Assembly (NCBI GenBank): GCA_903916735.1
Contig: CAIWXX010000029.1
Span: forward strand, 1-60,264
DNA length: 60,264 nucleotides
Source of the DNA: an uncultured Acidobacteriota bacterium
GTDB taxonomy: Bacteria; Acidobacteriota; CAIWXX01
Direction of reading: 5' to 3'
This document shows positions 26,680 through 35,509 of the stretch, piece after piece (within the stretch, counting starts at the first letter, position 1; every line of letters begins with the position of its first letter). The position numbers and the translations under genes are program-made. The notes below the pieces were generated by a model. That model did no database searches. It had not been told where the DNA came from and worked only from the letters and a program-made list of their open reading frames with translations.

Positions 26680-28917
26680 TCAGTGCACCAGTCGCTTGAG
26701 TATTCGATTCGTCGCTCCAACGACTCGCGTGAAAAGCACGCTGAGGATGAGAAGAAGGAGCGGCTCCACTTCGAACCTGAAACGCATGTTCTCCTTTCTT
26801 TCGAAAAGGGTGCCGGCGAAAAGTACATACGTCAGCGTGATCCATATAATGGCAATCGAGAACGTCGTATGGGACGAGACATTATGCCGGCGGAGCTCGA
26901 TGAAAAAGCTCATTGCGCCGTAGAGAAAACATGCAAGGTAGCAGAGAATGATGATGAGTCCGTCTTCGTTGAACAGAGCGGCACTCGTTCTGGTTGAGCC
27001 AAAACGAATCCAGGTGCTGATCCGCCCGTACAGGTAGCGTTCCCAGAATAGTGCGTATCTTCCGAGCTTATCACGAGAGCCTCTCATGTGTGGAAGATCG
27101 CTGCCGGGTTGGAAATAGTGGCATACGGCATAGAGACACCCTTGTAGATACAGCCCGGGCGCCGCTCGAATAAGCCGACCGACCTCTCGGGTGTACATTT
27201 GCGAGACACGGAGAATGTCGACAGAATGGAAATTATAGGCACCGGTCGATTTTATTTCCTGGTCGAGTATCGGCACTCCTGTTGGGGGGCCCTTCCTGTA
27301 GTAGTCACGATACCATTCCAGAGGTTGGAAGGAGGCGATTGTCAGCAGAGGGGAAACCTGCTTTGATTCCAAGAGATGGATGAACTGTGGATCGTTGTTG
27401 ATCCAGTGGACAATCACCCTTTCAAGATTCATCCCCATCCAGGAACTGGCTGTAAATATCCCGAAGAGCATGAAATTTTTTGCGTACCAGAGACTCACAA
27501 GTCCCAGGGTTCCGGCTCCGGATGCCACGAGCGTCCACCGTTTCCGCCATCTCAAGCCAAGCAGAGCGAAAACTATCGTGACAACCCATACGAGATGATA
27601 GAGACTCCGGAACAGTGCGATTAAGGCCACGAAAAAAAAGAACAGCGCAGCGTCGCGTGGGCGATCTTTCTGTGCGAAAAGCACCAGAAAGTAAGACGAT
27701 ATACTCTGCAGCGCAATGAGGGGGAGGGTGTAGTCGAACTGCCTGGAATACATAAGAAACGCCGGGCTGATGAAAAACAGGGTGACGAAAGGCAGGGCGA
27801 TCCGGACAGGGACTGAAAGGCGGCGTGCCGTGGCCAGAAGAGAAATTCCCGTCACCACGACAAGGGATAGGTACAGGACACTCAGCACGACTGTGTCATG
27901 CACTGGGAACCCCTTCTCGATGATCCCTAGCATGAGATTGAAAAGAGGTGGCTGGCTATGCAGATACCAGAGGCTTTCGAGAAGGCGCGACTTCAGCAGC
28001 ATGGGATCGATGACCTGCCATGCTCCGTCCAAAACACCTCGATTAGAGCGAAAGCCGGCTACTTCAGTAAAGACCCACGTGGCGCACGAGAGAGCAAAGA
28101 TGGCGAGTGCAAGAAAGACGTTTGACGATCGAGATTGCACCCACTCCCTGTAAAGCCATCGAACCGCGAAGGCGATGCCGGCGACGGCCATCGCCAAGAC
28201 TACAACCGTTGCGAGGGGATCAGAAAAAGGATTTGCCACCCAGAAGAGCCCGAAACTCGTAGCGAAAGAAAAGATGAGACTTATCACGATGGCCTGGCCT
28301 ATTGCACCGCATAGGATTGCTGCCAGGATACCGAGCATAATCGACTGAAAGCTCAGAGCCTCAATCTCGCGAGTTGAGAAGCCGAAAGCGCCAGGGGCTG
28401 TTTGTTGAAGGTTGAGGGATGTTATGGCGGCACCAAGTTCAAGTGCGTCCGTTGGGCCAGGGCGAAAGGTGTTGGCGGAGATGATACTCAGCGTGGCACC
28501 AGTATGCACAGAAGAAGCGGGAATGGGAATATGAAACTCCCGCTTTTCATTCTCAGCCCTTCCAATCAAAATTTCTTCGCCGCCAACTTGAAAAGAGATT
28601 TTCGGAAATCGAATCCCTGGCGGCCTGGGTGTGCAAATCGTCACGACACATATCCACGATTTGCTTCGGTCCAGTTCAGGAAGCTGAAGACAACCTTCAC
28701 GACCCATCCAGAGCATGTTTCCGTCGTACGGATAGAATCCCTTACTGCCGGGAGGAAGCGAATGGAGATCAATACTGACCCCACTCAACGTGAAGCATGT
28801 GCAGATTGCGAAGGTCAGGAACGAGACTATTCCCGAGACAATGATCGACCCTATCAAACGTCTGAAAAAAGCCTTGGATCTATGAATCGTGATAGTGGGG
28901 GATATGCTCTCGGTCAC
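26680..28917 (-). CDS. GT39-like membrane glycosyltransferase with an extracytoplasmic beta-rich domain
   Basis: 745 residues. One helix near 18-42 is followed by a soluble segment (about 45-185) with GFYPYDGNMLWMGREGCLQLPEL, RPPGIRFPKISFQVGGEE and ALELGAAITSLNL, matching the segment in the 8248-10221 protein. Then come 10 or more helices. SLWYLHSQPPLFNLMLGIIEKGFP resembles the conserved second-loop region of GT-C proteins. The GTG start lies one base after the epimerase stop, so the pair is coupled. It would use a polyprenyl-linked sugar, perhaps one made from the epimerase product, but that link is inference. Confidence 0.78.
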   Translation of the reverse strand: MTESISPTITIHRSKAFFRRLIGSIIVSGIVSFLTFAICTCFTLSGVSIDLHSLPPGSKGFYPYDGNMLWMGREGCLQLPELDRSKSWICVVTICTPRPPGIRFPKISFQVGGEEILIGRAENEKREFHIPIPASSVHTGATLSIISANTFRPGPTDALELGAAITSLNLQQTAPGAFGFSTREIEALSFQSIMLGILAAILCGAIGQAIVISLIFSFATSFGLFWVANPFSDPLATVVVLAMAVAGIAFAVRWLYREWVQSRSSNVFLALAIFALSCATWVFTEVAGFRSNRGVLDGAWQVIDPMLLKSRLLESLWYLHSQPPLFNLMLGIIEKGFPVHDTVVLSVLYLSLVVVTGISLLATARRLSVPVRIALPFVTLFFISPAFLMYSRQFDYTLPLIALQSISSYFLVLFAQKDRPRDAALFFFFVALIALFRSLYHLVWVVTIVFALLGLRWRKRWTLVASGAGTLGLVSLWYAKNFMLFGIFTASSWMGMNLERVIVHWINNDPQFIHLLESKQVSPLLTIASFQPLEWYRDYYRKGPPTGVPILDQEIKSTGAYNFHSVDILRVSQMYTREVGRLIRAAPGLYLQGCLYAVCHYFQPGSDLPHMRGSRDKLGRYALFWERYLYGRISTWIRFGSTRTSAALFNEDGLIIILCYLACFLYGAMSFFIELRRHNVSSHTTFSIAIIWITLTYVLFAGTLFERKENMRFRFEVEPLLLLILSVLFTRVVGATNRILKRLVH

Positions 28918-28918
28918 A

Positions 28919-29899
28919 TCACTTCGCCTTACTCATCTGATCAAAAATCCAGGCGTAGGTTTTTTCCATGCCGATGCGAAGCGGGGTGTTGGGCTCCCAG
29001 CCGAGCAGCTTTTTAATTTTTGTATTATCGCTGTTGCGACCGTTGACGCCTTTCGGAGCAGACAGATTGTAGTCGCGTTTAACGCGGATTCCGGCGATGA
29101 CTTCGACGATATCGACCAACTGATTGATCGTGACCAGCTCACTGCTCCCGATGTTGATAGGCTCATCGATCCCGCTCTCCATCAGATTCTGAGTCCCTTT
29201 GAGGCAATCATCGATAAAGGTGAAACTGCGAGTTCGAGTTCCGTCTCCCCAGACTTCGATTTCGTGGCGGCCGGTGAGCTTTGCCCGGATGATTTTTCGG
29301 CAGATAGCGGCCGGCGCTTTTTCGCGCCCGCCGTCGTACGACCCATGCGGCCCATAAACATTATGGTAGCGGGCGACACGCGTGATCACCCCGAAATCCT
29401 CGCGGAAGTGGCGGCACATGCGTTCACTGAAAAGTTTTTCCCAGCCATACCCGTCTTCCGGCATTCCGGGATAGGCATCCTCTTCACGGAGCGGCGTCAC
29501 ATCGGGCGATTTTTGTTTGTCGGCATTGTACACACAGGCCGATGACGAGTAGAAGTATCGTTCGATTCCGATATTGCGAGCGGCGATCAGAAGATGCGTG
29601 TTGATGAGTACATTGAGCATGCAGAGTGCTTTGTTGTTCTCGATGAACCCCATCCCACCCATATCGGATGCCAGGTCGTAGACACGCGATGCGCCCTGGA
29701 GGGCGCTATAACAGGCTGCGGGATTGCTGAGGTCCAGGACAAGGTTCTCGACATCTGAGAACCGTTGATACCACTGCGACAGAGGCTTGATATCCACAGA
29801 TCGCAGTCTGGTGAACCCCTGGCGGCGAAGATCGGCAACGAGATGGCCTCCGATGAACCCACCGCCGCCGCAAACAACAATTCCTAAATCCTTGTCCAT
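28919..29899 (-). CDS. GDP-mannose 3,5-epimerase-like NAD-dependent sugar epimerase
   Basis: 326 residues. An extended short-chain dehydrogenase fold is shown by VVCGGGGFIGGHLVADL (NAD-binding), the catalytic YxxxK in YGWEK (Y151, K155) and SSSACVYN, whose Cys122 matches the catalytic Cys of plant GDP-mannose 3,5-epimerase. DMGGMGFIENNKALCMLNV, REKAPAAICRKI and WGDGTRTRSFTFIDDC are also characteristic. It likely converts GDP-mannose to GDP-L-galactose or a related sugar, but could use another nucleotide sugar. GAGGAG precedes the start. It lies between a WecE-type aminotransferase and a GT-C enzyme on the same strand. Confidence 0.85.
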   Translation of the reverse strand: MDKDLGIVVCGGGGFIGGHLVADLRRQGFTRLRSVDIKPLSQWYQRFSDVENLVLDLSNPAACYSALQGASRVYDLASDMGGMGFIENNKALCMLNVLINTHLLIAARNIGIERYFYSSSACVYNADKQKSPDVTPLREEDAYPGMPEDGYGWEKLFSERMCRHFREDFGVITRVARYHNVYGPHGSYDGGREKAPAAICRKIIRAKLTGRHEIEVWGDGTRTRSFTFIDDCLKGTQNLMESGIDEPINIGSSELVTINQLVDIVEVIAGIRVKRDYNLSAPKGVNGRNSDNTKIKKLLGWEPNTPLRIGMEKTYAWIFDQMSKAK

Positions 29900-30045
29900 C
29901 CTCTACTCCTCAGTTCGCAATAGCGAAGTGAGTCATGTTACCCGACCTCCAGATTGAGATCAACCGAAGTAATGTAGATTTCAAGGATTGTGTTCTGACA
30001 AGGTCTGATGCCGCTGGTTCGTTGGCGGACCGTTTATTCGATGAA

Positions 30046-31221
30046 CTACGATGCGCTGGAAGTGCCGTCCACCCAATCGGCAATCGATCGCATGATGTCT
30101 TCCTGATCGGCTTCGGTGAGGTCATTGTAAAATGGAAGTCGAAGGAGGCGGTAGCTGATATCTTCGGTGACGGGGCAATCCCCAGCTTTTCCTCCGAAGC
30201 GCTGTCCCATGCCGGAGAGGTGCAGCGGCAGATAATGAAAGACACTGTAGATCCCATGAATTTTCAGATGCGCGATCAATTCCTGCTGATGTTTTGCCGA
30301 CGGCATCAGAAGATAGAACATGTGGTAGGGCTGTTGGCAGTGCGCCGGCACCGTTGGGAGACTGAAGTGGCCTTCGCGCGCGAGGCTCTGAAGATGTTGG
30401 AAATAACGATCCCAGATGCATTGACGCTTGCGTTGAATGATGTCGTGGGATTCGAGTTGAGCATAGAGAAATGCGGCCAGCATGTCGGATGGCAGGTAAC
30501 TTGATCCGATGTCGACCCAGGTATATTTATCGATCTCTCCTCTGAAGAAGCGGCTCCGGTTTGTCCCTTTCTCGCGAATGATCTCGGCGCGTTGTATGAA
30601 TCGAGCATCGTTGATGAGAAGCGCTCCGCCTTCTCCGCAATGAATATTTTTAGTTTCGTGAAAACTCTGAGTGGCCATGCAGCCGAATGTACCAAGCGCG
30701 CGTCCCTTGTAGGCTCCAAACAGTCCGTGCGAATTGTCCTCAATCACAGGAATTCCGTGAGCATCGGCGATTCTCATGATGGGATCCATCTCGGCTCCGA
30801 CACCGGCGTAGTGAACAACGACGATGGCTTTGGTTCTCGGCGTGATCAGCTCCTCGATGCGATTCTCATCGATGTTGAGTGTATCAGCACGGATGTCCGC
30901 GAAAATCGGTTGCGCTCCGCGCAAAGCGAAGGCGTTGATGGTTGACACGAAAGTAAAGGATGGTGAGATCACTTCGTCGCCGGATTGGATATCGAGCAAG
31001 ATCGCGGCCATTTCAAGGGCATGGGTGCAGGAGGTTGTCAGTAGCGCCTTCTTGGCTCCGATGACCTGCTCCAGGAATGCGTGGCACTTCTTGGTGAAGA
31101 TGCCGTCACCTGAAATGTGCCCGCGTGCAACCGCTTCGGAAACATAGCGCATTTCATTGCCGGTGAGTGCAGGCCGGTTGAAAGGGATTCGAATTTTGGT
31201 ATTATTCGTGTTTTCATTCAT
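30046..31221 (-). CDS. wecE: WecE-type dTDP-4-amino-4,6-dideoxyhexose transaminase
   Basis: 391 residues. The N-terminal IPFNRPALTGNEMRYV, PLP-lysine segment SFHETKNIHCGEGGAL (K191), VIEDNSHGLFGAYKGR, and the segment running from EKGTNRSRFFRGEIDKYTW into GSSYLPSDMLAAFLYAQL are hallmarks of WecE/RffA, which makes dTDP-4-amino-4,6-dideoxygalactose from the 4-keto sugar. In E. coli the product goes on to N-acetylation for enterobacterial common antigen. No WecD-like acetyltransferase or RmlAB is present here. It is upstream of the GDP-mannose 3,5-epimerase-like gene in the same direction, separated by 146 bases. Confidence 0.9.
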   Translation of the reverse strand: MNENTNNTKIRIPFNRPALTGNEMRYVSEAVARGHISGDGIFTKKCHAFLEQVIGAKKALLTTSCTHALEMAAILLDIQSGDEVISPSFTFVSTINAFALRGAQPIFADIRADTLNIDENRIEELITPRTKAIVVVHYAGVGAEMDPIMRIADAHGIPVIEDNSHGLFGAYKGRALGTFGCMATQSFHETKNIHCGEGGALLINDARFIQRAEIIREKGTNRSRFFRGEIDKYTWVDIGSSYLPSDMLAAFLYAQLESHDIIQRKRQCIWDRYFQHLQSLAREGHFSLPTVPAHCQQPYHMFYLLMPSAKHQQELIAHLKIHGIYSVFHYLPLHLSGMGQRFGGKAGDCPVTEDISYRLLRLPFYNDLTEADQEDIMRSIADWVDGTSSAS

Positions 31222-31632
31222 TGTGAATTACTCGCGATCTCGAACGATTCAAGAATATGGTGATGATGGATCTCGGTGGCACATCAGATGCCGTTAATGC
31301 GGACGCAAAGCGCTCACACCATGTCTCCTCTCCCAGCCAAATATCCAGCAAGATGGAATCGATCGTATAGGAGTTGCGCATGCGACTCAACCTCTTTTTG
31401 GTATCTGATCGGTGAAATCCGAGCATAAAATGGCAAAAGCCGGGAAGAAAGGAACTCATAAATGATTTATGAAGCCACCGCTGATCGACATAAAAATTTG
31501 TTCCTGCTTTCCTCTCTTCCTGCATTCCTGAGAGGTTCGGTAGCGATGGTTGTCGAAGCTATCTTGTTTGGTTACGGCTATGCCGCGTCAGGTGGTCGCG
31601 CCGCGCGTGCGCGAGTCGCACTGTACCGTCGT
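31222..31632. other. Intergenic stretch of ~410 bases with dispersed repeat copy C
   Basis: Between the aminotransferase start and the GT4 stop. Repeat copy C (31400-31592) fills almost half. 31222-31399 should hold the aminotransferase promoter; I see no clear hexamers and no gene. Confidence 0.5.
31400..31592 (+). repeat. Dispersed repeat family 1, copy C
   Basis: This 193-bp copy begins GGTATCTGATCGGTGAAATC and ends GGTTACGGCTATGCCGCGTCAGG. Relative to B and D it lacks an internal block carrying the CCTCTCAGGAAGCC arm, so its hairpin is reduced. It lies just downstream of the GT4 gene, inverted relative to copy D on the other side. Confidence 0.75.
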
Positions 31633-32715
31633 TCAGCCGATCTCCAGGGCAAGATAGTTGTTGAATGCGCCGGCATTCTTCTGGATGTCATAATGCTTTT
31701 CGATCGTGGTGCGAGCGTGTGCTCCCATTCGACGGCGAAGTTTTTCATCTCCCAAAAGAATCGATAGCCGGTCGATCCATTCCGCTTCTGTTGAAGCCGG
31801 AAAGCCGTCCTGTCCACTCTCGACAAGATGAACATTCTCGCCGATGCCCGAAACCACGACAGGAATGGCACACGCCATCGATTCGATCGCCTTGAAAGCG
31901 CACTTGGCGCGGTGGCGAGGCGTATCCGTCAGAGGCATGAGTCCGATATCAAACCGATGAAGCACATGCAAGACAGCGGATGGATTCGCCCAATCGAGAT
32001 TCGGGATGATTTCCATCCTGACGCCTTCAAAAGCGGCCAGTAGTTCCATCAATGCCGGGTCGTCCAGTGAGCCGACGAAAAGGAAGAGAAATTCAAACTT
32101 TTTTGCGAGCTCGATGAGAGGCAGGCGGAGAATTTTGATGTTCTCCAGATGCTCGGGCCCGGTTCCCATCCAACCAATGGTTGGCCGATGGCCGGTGAGT
32201 GGATTGGGTCGCAGCGAATAGTTGGAGAGCGGGATGCTGGTCGGAAAGAAATAGACACGGCGTGATCCCTGAGAATGGGCGAATAGTTCGAGCGCATGTG
32301 AGCCCACGATGACCATGTCGGCCTTGCATACGAGCTGGCGGGTGAGTTCCCGTTGCCCCTCTTGAACGGCGTCATCGATATCGAAAATAAGCGGCCGACT
32401 GCGGTGAGCGCGCAGCAGCATTGTGGCGAAACTCCGGCTGTAGACCGATCTCTGAGCAAAGATGATCTCACCACGAGGGATGTGCAGGAACGAGACGATG
32501 CTGCGCGCTACTTCACGCGATCGAAACATCGCGAGCTCGGTCAACGTCAGCCGACGTCCGCGCTGCTGGGTAAGGTATCTGCGGAGAATACGTGGAGGCG
32601 AGTGAAGCTTGCAGGGGCGTGCGATCTTTTCAAGCTCCTCCGCCAGATGGAAAACACGGTATCGCGAACTGGCGAGCCATGACCCGCCCTTGGGGAAAAA
32701 ATGAATACGCCTCAC
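31633..32715 (-). CDS. GT4-family glycosyltransferase
   Basis: 360 residues from the GTG at 32715 (VRRIHFFPKGGSW...). The open frame extends to 32928, but that part lies partly in repeat copy D and shows no family sequence. An N-terminal SSRYRVFHLAEELE suits a GT-B fold; later TIGWMGTGPEHLENI and VGSLDDPALMELLAAFEGV lead to the E-x7-E-type donor-binding region CAFKAIESMACAIPVVVSGIGENVHLV. The donor is unknown. The gene is bracketed by inverted copies C and D of the dispersed repeat, which may have carried it as a unit. Confidence 0.85.
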   Translation of the reverse strand: MRRIHFFPKGGSWLASSRYRVFHLAEELEKIARPCKLHSPPRILRRYLTQQRGRRLTLTELAMFRSREVARSIVSFLHIPRGEIIFAQRSVYSRSFATMLLRAHRSRPLIFDIDDAVQEGQRELTRQLVCKADMVIVGSHALELFAHSQGSRRVYFFPTSIPLSNYSLRPNPLTGHRPTIGWMGTGPEHLENIKILRLPLIELAKKFEFLFLFVGSLDDPALMELLAAFEGVRMEIIPNLDWANPSAVLHVLHRFDIGLMPLTDTPRHRAKCAFKAIESMACAIPVVVSGIGENVHLVESGQDGFPASTEAEWIDRLSILLGDEKLRRRMGAHARTTIEKHYDIQKNAGAFNNYLALEIG

Positions 32716-33201
32716 TCTTTGCCTGCCAATAGATGATCTGCGATCCGCATCTCGCCGATAGTATACACCGTTGAAATGCCGGGCATTCAAGAGAGAGTCA
32801 TGCGTCCCCAATCGGCGAGCAGGACTCGCAGATTTCGGTGCCTTGGGATGTGTGGCCGGCTTGGATCTCTGATAGGAGTCTCCTAACGAGGCATAGCCGC
32901 AACCAAACAAGGTGGCTTTGACAACCATCGCACCCGAACCTCTCAGGAATGCAGGAAGAGAAGAAAGCAGGAATGGATTAATATATCAACCAGCGGTGGT
33001 TTCAAAAGTCATTCCCGAATTCCTTTTTTCCTGGCTTCCTGAGAGGAATTCACGATTCTGCCTGATCACAACTTTTGCCATTTTATGCACAGATTTCACC
33101 GATCAAATACCAACTGGGGACCGGCAACTCTTCACGGAACTCGCCTGCTCCACCAGCCTCCTCTATGATAGGATTTCCTCTGAAAGCGAGGTTGAAAAAA
33201 G
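32716..33201. other. Intergenic stretch of ~490 bases with dispersed repeat copy D
   Basis: Between divergent GT4 and asparaginase genes; 32881-33111 is repeat copy D. 32716-32880 would hold the GT4 promoter and 33112-33201 that of the asparaginase. I could not identify either with confidence. Confidence 0.5.
32881..33111 (-). repeat. Dispersed repeat family 1, copy D
   Basis: A 231-bp copy on the minus strand, starting GGTATTTGATCGGTGAAATC and ending GGTTGCGGCTATGCCTCGTTAGG. Its first 20 bases match copy C with a single difference, so C and D are close relatives, as expected of a pair that arose together. Confidence 0.8.
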
Positions 33202-33693
33202 ATGGCCATACGGCTTTTCATTACTGGTGGCACATTCGACAAAGATTATGATGAGATCAATGGCAAGCTCTTCTTCAAGGATACTCATATTCGCCAGATG
33301 TTGAACCTGGGGCGTTGCCGTGTGGATGTCATGGTTCGCACTTTGATGATGGTCGATAGTCTTGAGATGACAGAGAGTGATCGCCATATTATTTTGGAAA
33401 ATTGTCTGAAAGCGAAAGAGGATCGCATCGTCATCACACACGGCACCGACACGATGTCCGAAACCGCCAAAGTACTGGGCAGTGCGATCAAGAATAAAAC
33501 AGTTGTCCTGACGGGAGCGATGGTCCCATACGCCTTCGGAAGCTCGGATGGTCTCTTCAACCTTGGCAGCGCCCTCTCCTTCGCTCAAAGCCTGCCGCCG
33601 GGGGTCTACATTGCGATGAACGGTTACTTTTTTCACTGGGATAACGTGCGAAAGAATCGGTCAGCTGGAATTTTCGAGCCCGAGCATCCCTGA
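33202..33693 (+). CDS. Short single-domain asparaginase-like protein
   Basis: 163 residues against about 320-340 for a normal type I/II L-asparaginase. It keeps the N-terminal catalytic domain: the first Thr in ITGGTFDKDYDE, the second Thr-Asp in VITHGTDTMSETAKVL, and VVLTGAMVPYAFGSSDGLFNLG with the catalytic Lys replaced or shifted. The whole C-terminal domain that helps build the active site at the subunit interface is missing. The stop is followed by 259 bases without a homologous remnant, and similar short family members exist, so this looks like a real short form rather than a break. It may hydrolyse asparagine or another small amide. Confidence 0.78.
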   Translation: MAIRLFITGGTFDKDYDEINGKLFFKDTHIRQMLNLGRCRVDVMVRTLMMVDSLEMTESDRHIILENCLKAKEDRIVITHGTDTMSETAKVLGSAIKNKTVVLTGAMVPYAFGSSDGLFNLGSALSFAQSLPPGVYIAMNGYFFHWDNVRKNRSAGIFEPEHP

Positions 33694-33952
33694 ATCCTCA
33701 ACCGGTGAGTGATGAGAGAACATCCAGGTCACGTCGGTGATCGGGACATTCATGTGAGACATCGCCTCTGGAGGCCGATCGAGCTGATTCGAGTCATTTC
33801 TTCGAATGTCGCCGGATCCGAGACCAACAAAGGGGAGGCGGGCTGACAGGCGTCGTTTCCATTGTGGGCAAAATGGGACATGATTCCACCGGCCGAGGCC
33901 ATGAGAAGATAATAAATTCGCCGGCTATTGGTTTTCTGGGATAATAGGGGTT

Positions 33953-34948
33953 GTGAAGATCTCGGTCATCACCGTTACCTACAATCGCAAGGGCGATTTG
34001 AGGCGTGCGCTTCGGAGCATACGTCGTCAGGCTGGCGTCGAGTTTGAGGCCATCGTCGTCGACAATGGGAGCAGCGATGGGACAGTGGAGATGTTGCATG
34101 AGGAGTTTCCATGGGTACGAGTGATAGAGATGGGGGCGAACACCGGCATGCGCGCTCACAACCGCGCAATCCGCGAAGCCGTTGCCCCGTACGTCTTCAT
34201 TCTCGACAACGATATGGTACTCGTGGAAGACGATGTGCTCGCATCGGTCTGTGATTTCCTTTCACGGGATCTGAAACTGGGGGCGGCGGCCTGTCGCGTC
34301 TGGGATGTTGTTCGCACCGAGAACGGCCCGGCGCTCAAAATTTCCGGTAACTCGCCGAAGCACATCCAGACCGATGACCCTTCGGGAGGCTATGAAACCA
34401 GCGCCTTTGATGGAGGCGGGGCTGCTTTCAGAAAATCGGCCCTGGTCGAAACGGGGCTGTTTTGCGAGGAATTTTTCCTCTATCATGGCGAAGTGGATCT
34501 CACAACGCGCCTGCTCGATTTCGGGTGGAATGTGCGATATTTTCCAAAAATCTCCGTCATTCATTGTCATTCTGCGGTCCAGCGATCATCGAGTTTCAAT
34601 TCCTATCTGATCACAAGAAATTATTTCTGGTATCTCTACCGCAACTACCCGGCGCGCGAATTGATCCGCGAATCGATGCGGTATTTGCGAGGAAGTGCCT
34701 GGCAGGCGTTACGTGGCCGCCGCAGATTCTTCTTCTGGCTCAAAGGAGTTGCCATCGGAATATTTCGCCGGAGTCCCGGGCGAAAGCCTGTCAGCATCGA
34801 GATCATCAGGCGTCAGCAAGCCATACGTGATGCAGACCGGCTGCGCAAGGCGAGTACTGGAGAGATGGGGGTCGTGCATCCGCTCAGTTCGGCGGAGATT
34901 GAGAAATACGGGTTGTCGCAGCCTTCGACGAACACCGCGTTGCGTTAA
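33953..34948 (+). CDS. GT2-family glycosyltransferase, rhamnosyltransferase-like
   Basis: 331 residues from a GTG start closely preceded by AGGGG. The GT-A motifs are complete: ISVITVTYNRKGDLRRALRSI, IVVDNGSSDGTVEML, FILDNDMVLVEDDV (metal site) and FDGGGAAFRKSALVETG with FCEEFFLYHGEVDLTTRLL as acceptor and base region. This is the pattern of WbbL-like enzymes. The substrate is not inferable. Its neighbours are metabolic genes, so it is an isolated glycan gene. Confidence 0.88.
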   Translation: MKISVITVTYNRKGDLRRALRSIRRQAGVEFEAIVVDNGSSDGTVEMLHEEFPWVRVIEMGANTGMRAHNRAIREAVAPYVFILDNDMVLVEDDVLASVCDFLSRDLKLGAAACRVWDVVRTENGPALKISGNSPKHIQTDDPSGGYETSAFDGGGAAFRKSALVETGLFCEEFFLYHGEVDLTTRLLDFGWNVRYFPKISVIHCHSAVQRSSSFNSYLITRNYFWYLYRNYPARELIRESMRYLRGSAWQALRGRRRFFFWLKGVAIGIFRRSPGRKPVSIEIIRRQQAIRDADRLRKASTGEMGVVHPLSSAEIEKYGLSQPSTNTALR

Positions 34949-35134
34949 ATCAACATAACCGTCCAGCCGCCAATTCCCGGTTCCCGTGGCGGTGAGGAAA
35001 TTCGGGTCTTTGATGAGAACTTGATCGAGCTGAGTACCGCGGGCTCGCTTGTGCTAGACTTTGGGAGAGGGCGAACGATCGATTGCGAATTCGCCCGGGT
35101 GCAATGAAAAAGAGATATTACGATATGGTTGCCG

Positions 35135-35509
35135 ATGGATGAGATTTTCATCGAGGGCATTCGGCTGCGCCCTCGAATCGGAATCACAGCCCGGGAGCGT
35201 GCCAGGCGGCCTCTTTGCTCCGTCGATCTGGTCATACAATACGATCTGACGCGCGCGGCGCGAAGCGATGATCTTTCTGAGACGCTCGATTACGAGGCCA
35301 TCCGGAACGATGTCCTGCGCCGTGCCGGGGAACGTGAGTATCATCTGCTGGAAACTCTGGCTGATCGCATCGCCATTTCGATCGCCAGGCACTCGGGCGT
35401 GAAACAGACGACGGTCACGGTGAGGAAGCTCGGAGCACGAGGGCTTGCGGCGTACGGAGTTCGTCGCCGGTGTTCGAAAAAATCGGCGGCTGCACTGGAA
35501 AAAACATGA
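35135..35509 (+). CDS. folB: Dihydroneopterin aldolase
   Basis: 124 residues, normal size. It would convert 7,8-dihydroneopterin to 6-hydroxymethyl-dihydropterin and glycolaldehyde in folate synthesis. IFIEGIRLRPRIGITARERARRP carries the substrate-binding Glu (E21), LDYEAI the conserved Tyr (Y53), HLLETLADRIA the conserved Glu (E73) and VTVRKLGA the catalytic Lys (K98). ATG 35135 fits the family better than TTG 35129. It overlaps moaA by four bases. Other folate genes are not in the window. Confidence 0.92.
   Translation: MDEIFIEGIRLRPRIGITARERARRPLCSVDLVIQYDLTRAARSDDLSETLDYEAIRNDVLRRAGEREYHLLETLADRIAISIARHSGVKQTTVTVRKLGARGLAAYGVRRRCSKKSAAALEKT

Noticed and set aside
32716-32928. N-terminal extension of the GT4 gene from an ATG near 32928
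   Set aside because: This part is partly repeat copy D translated (MVVKATLFGCGYASLG) and carries no GT4 sequence. The GTG at 32715 fits better.
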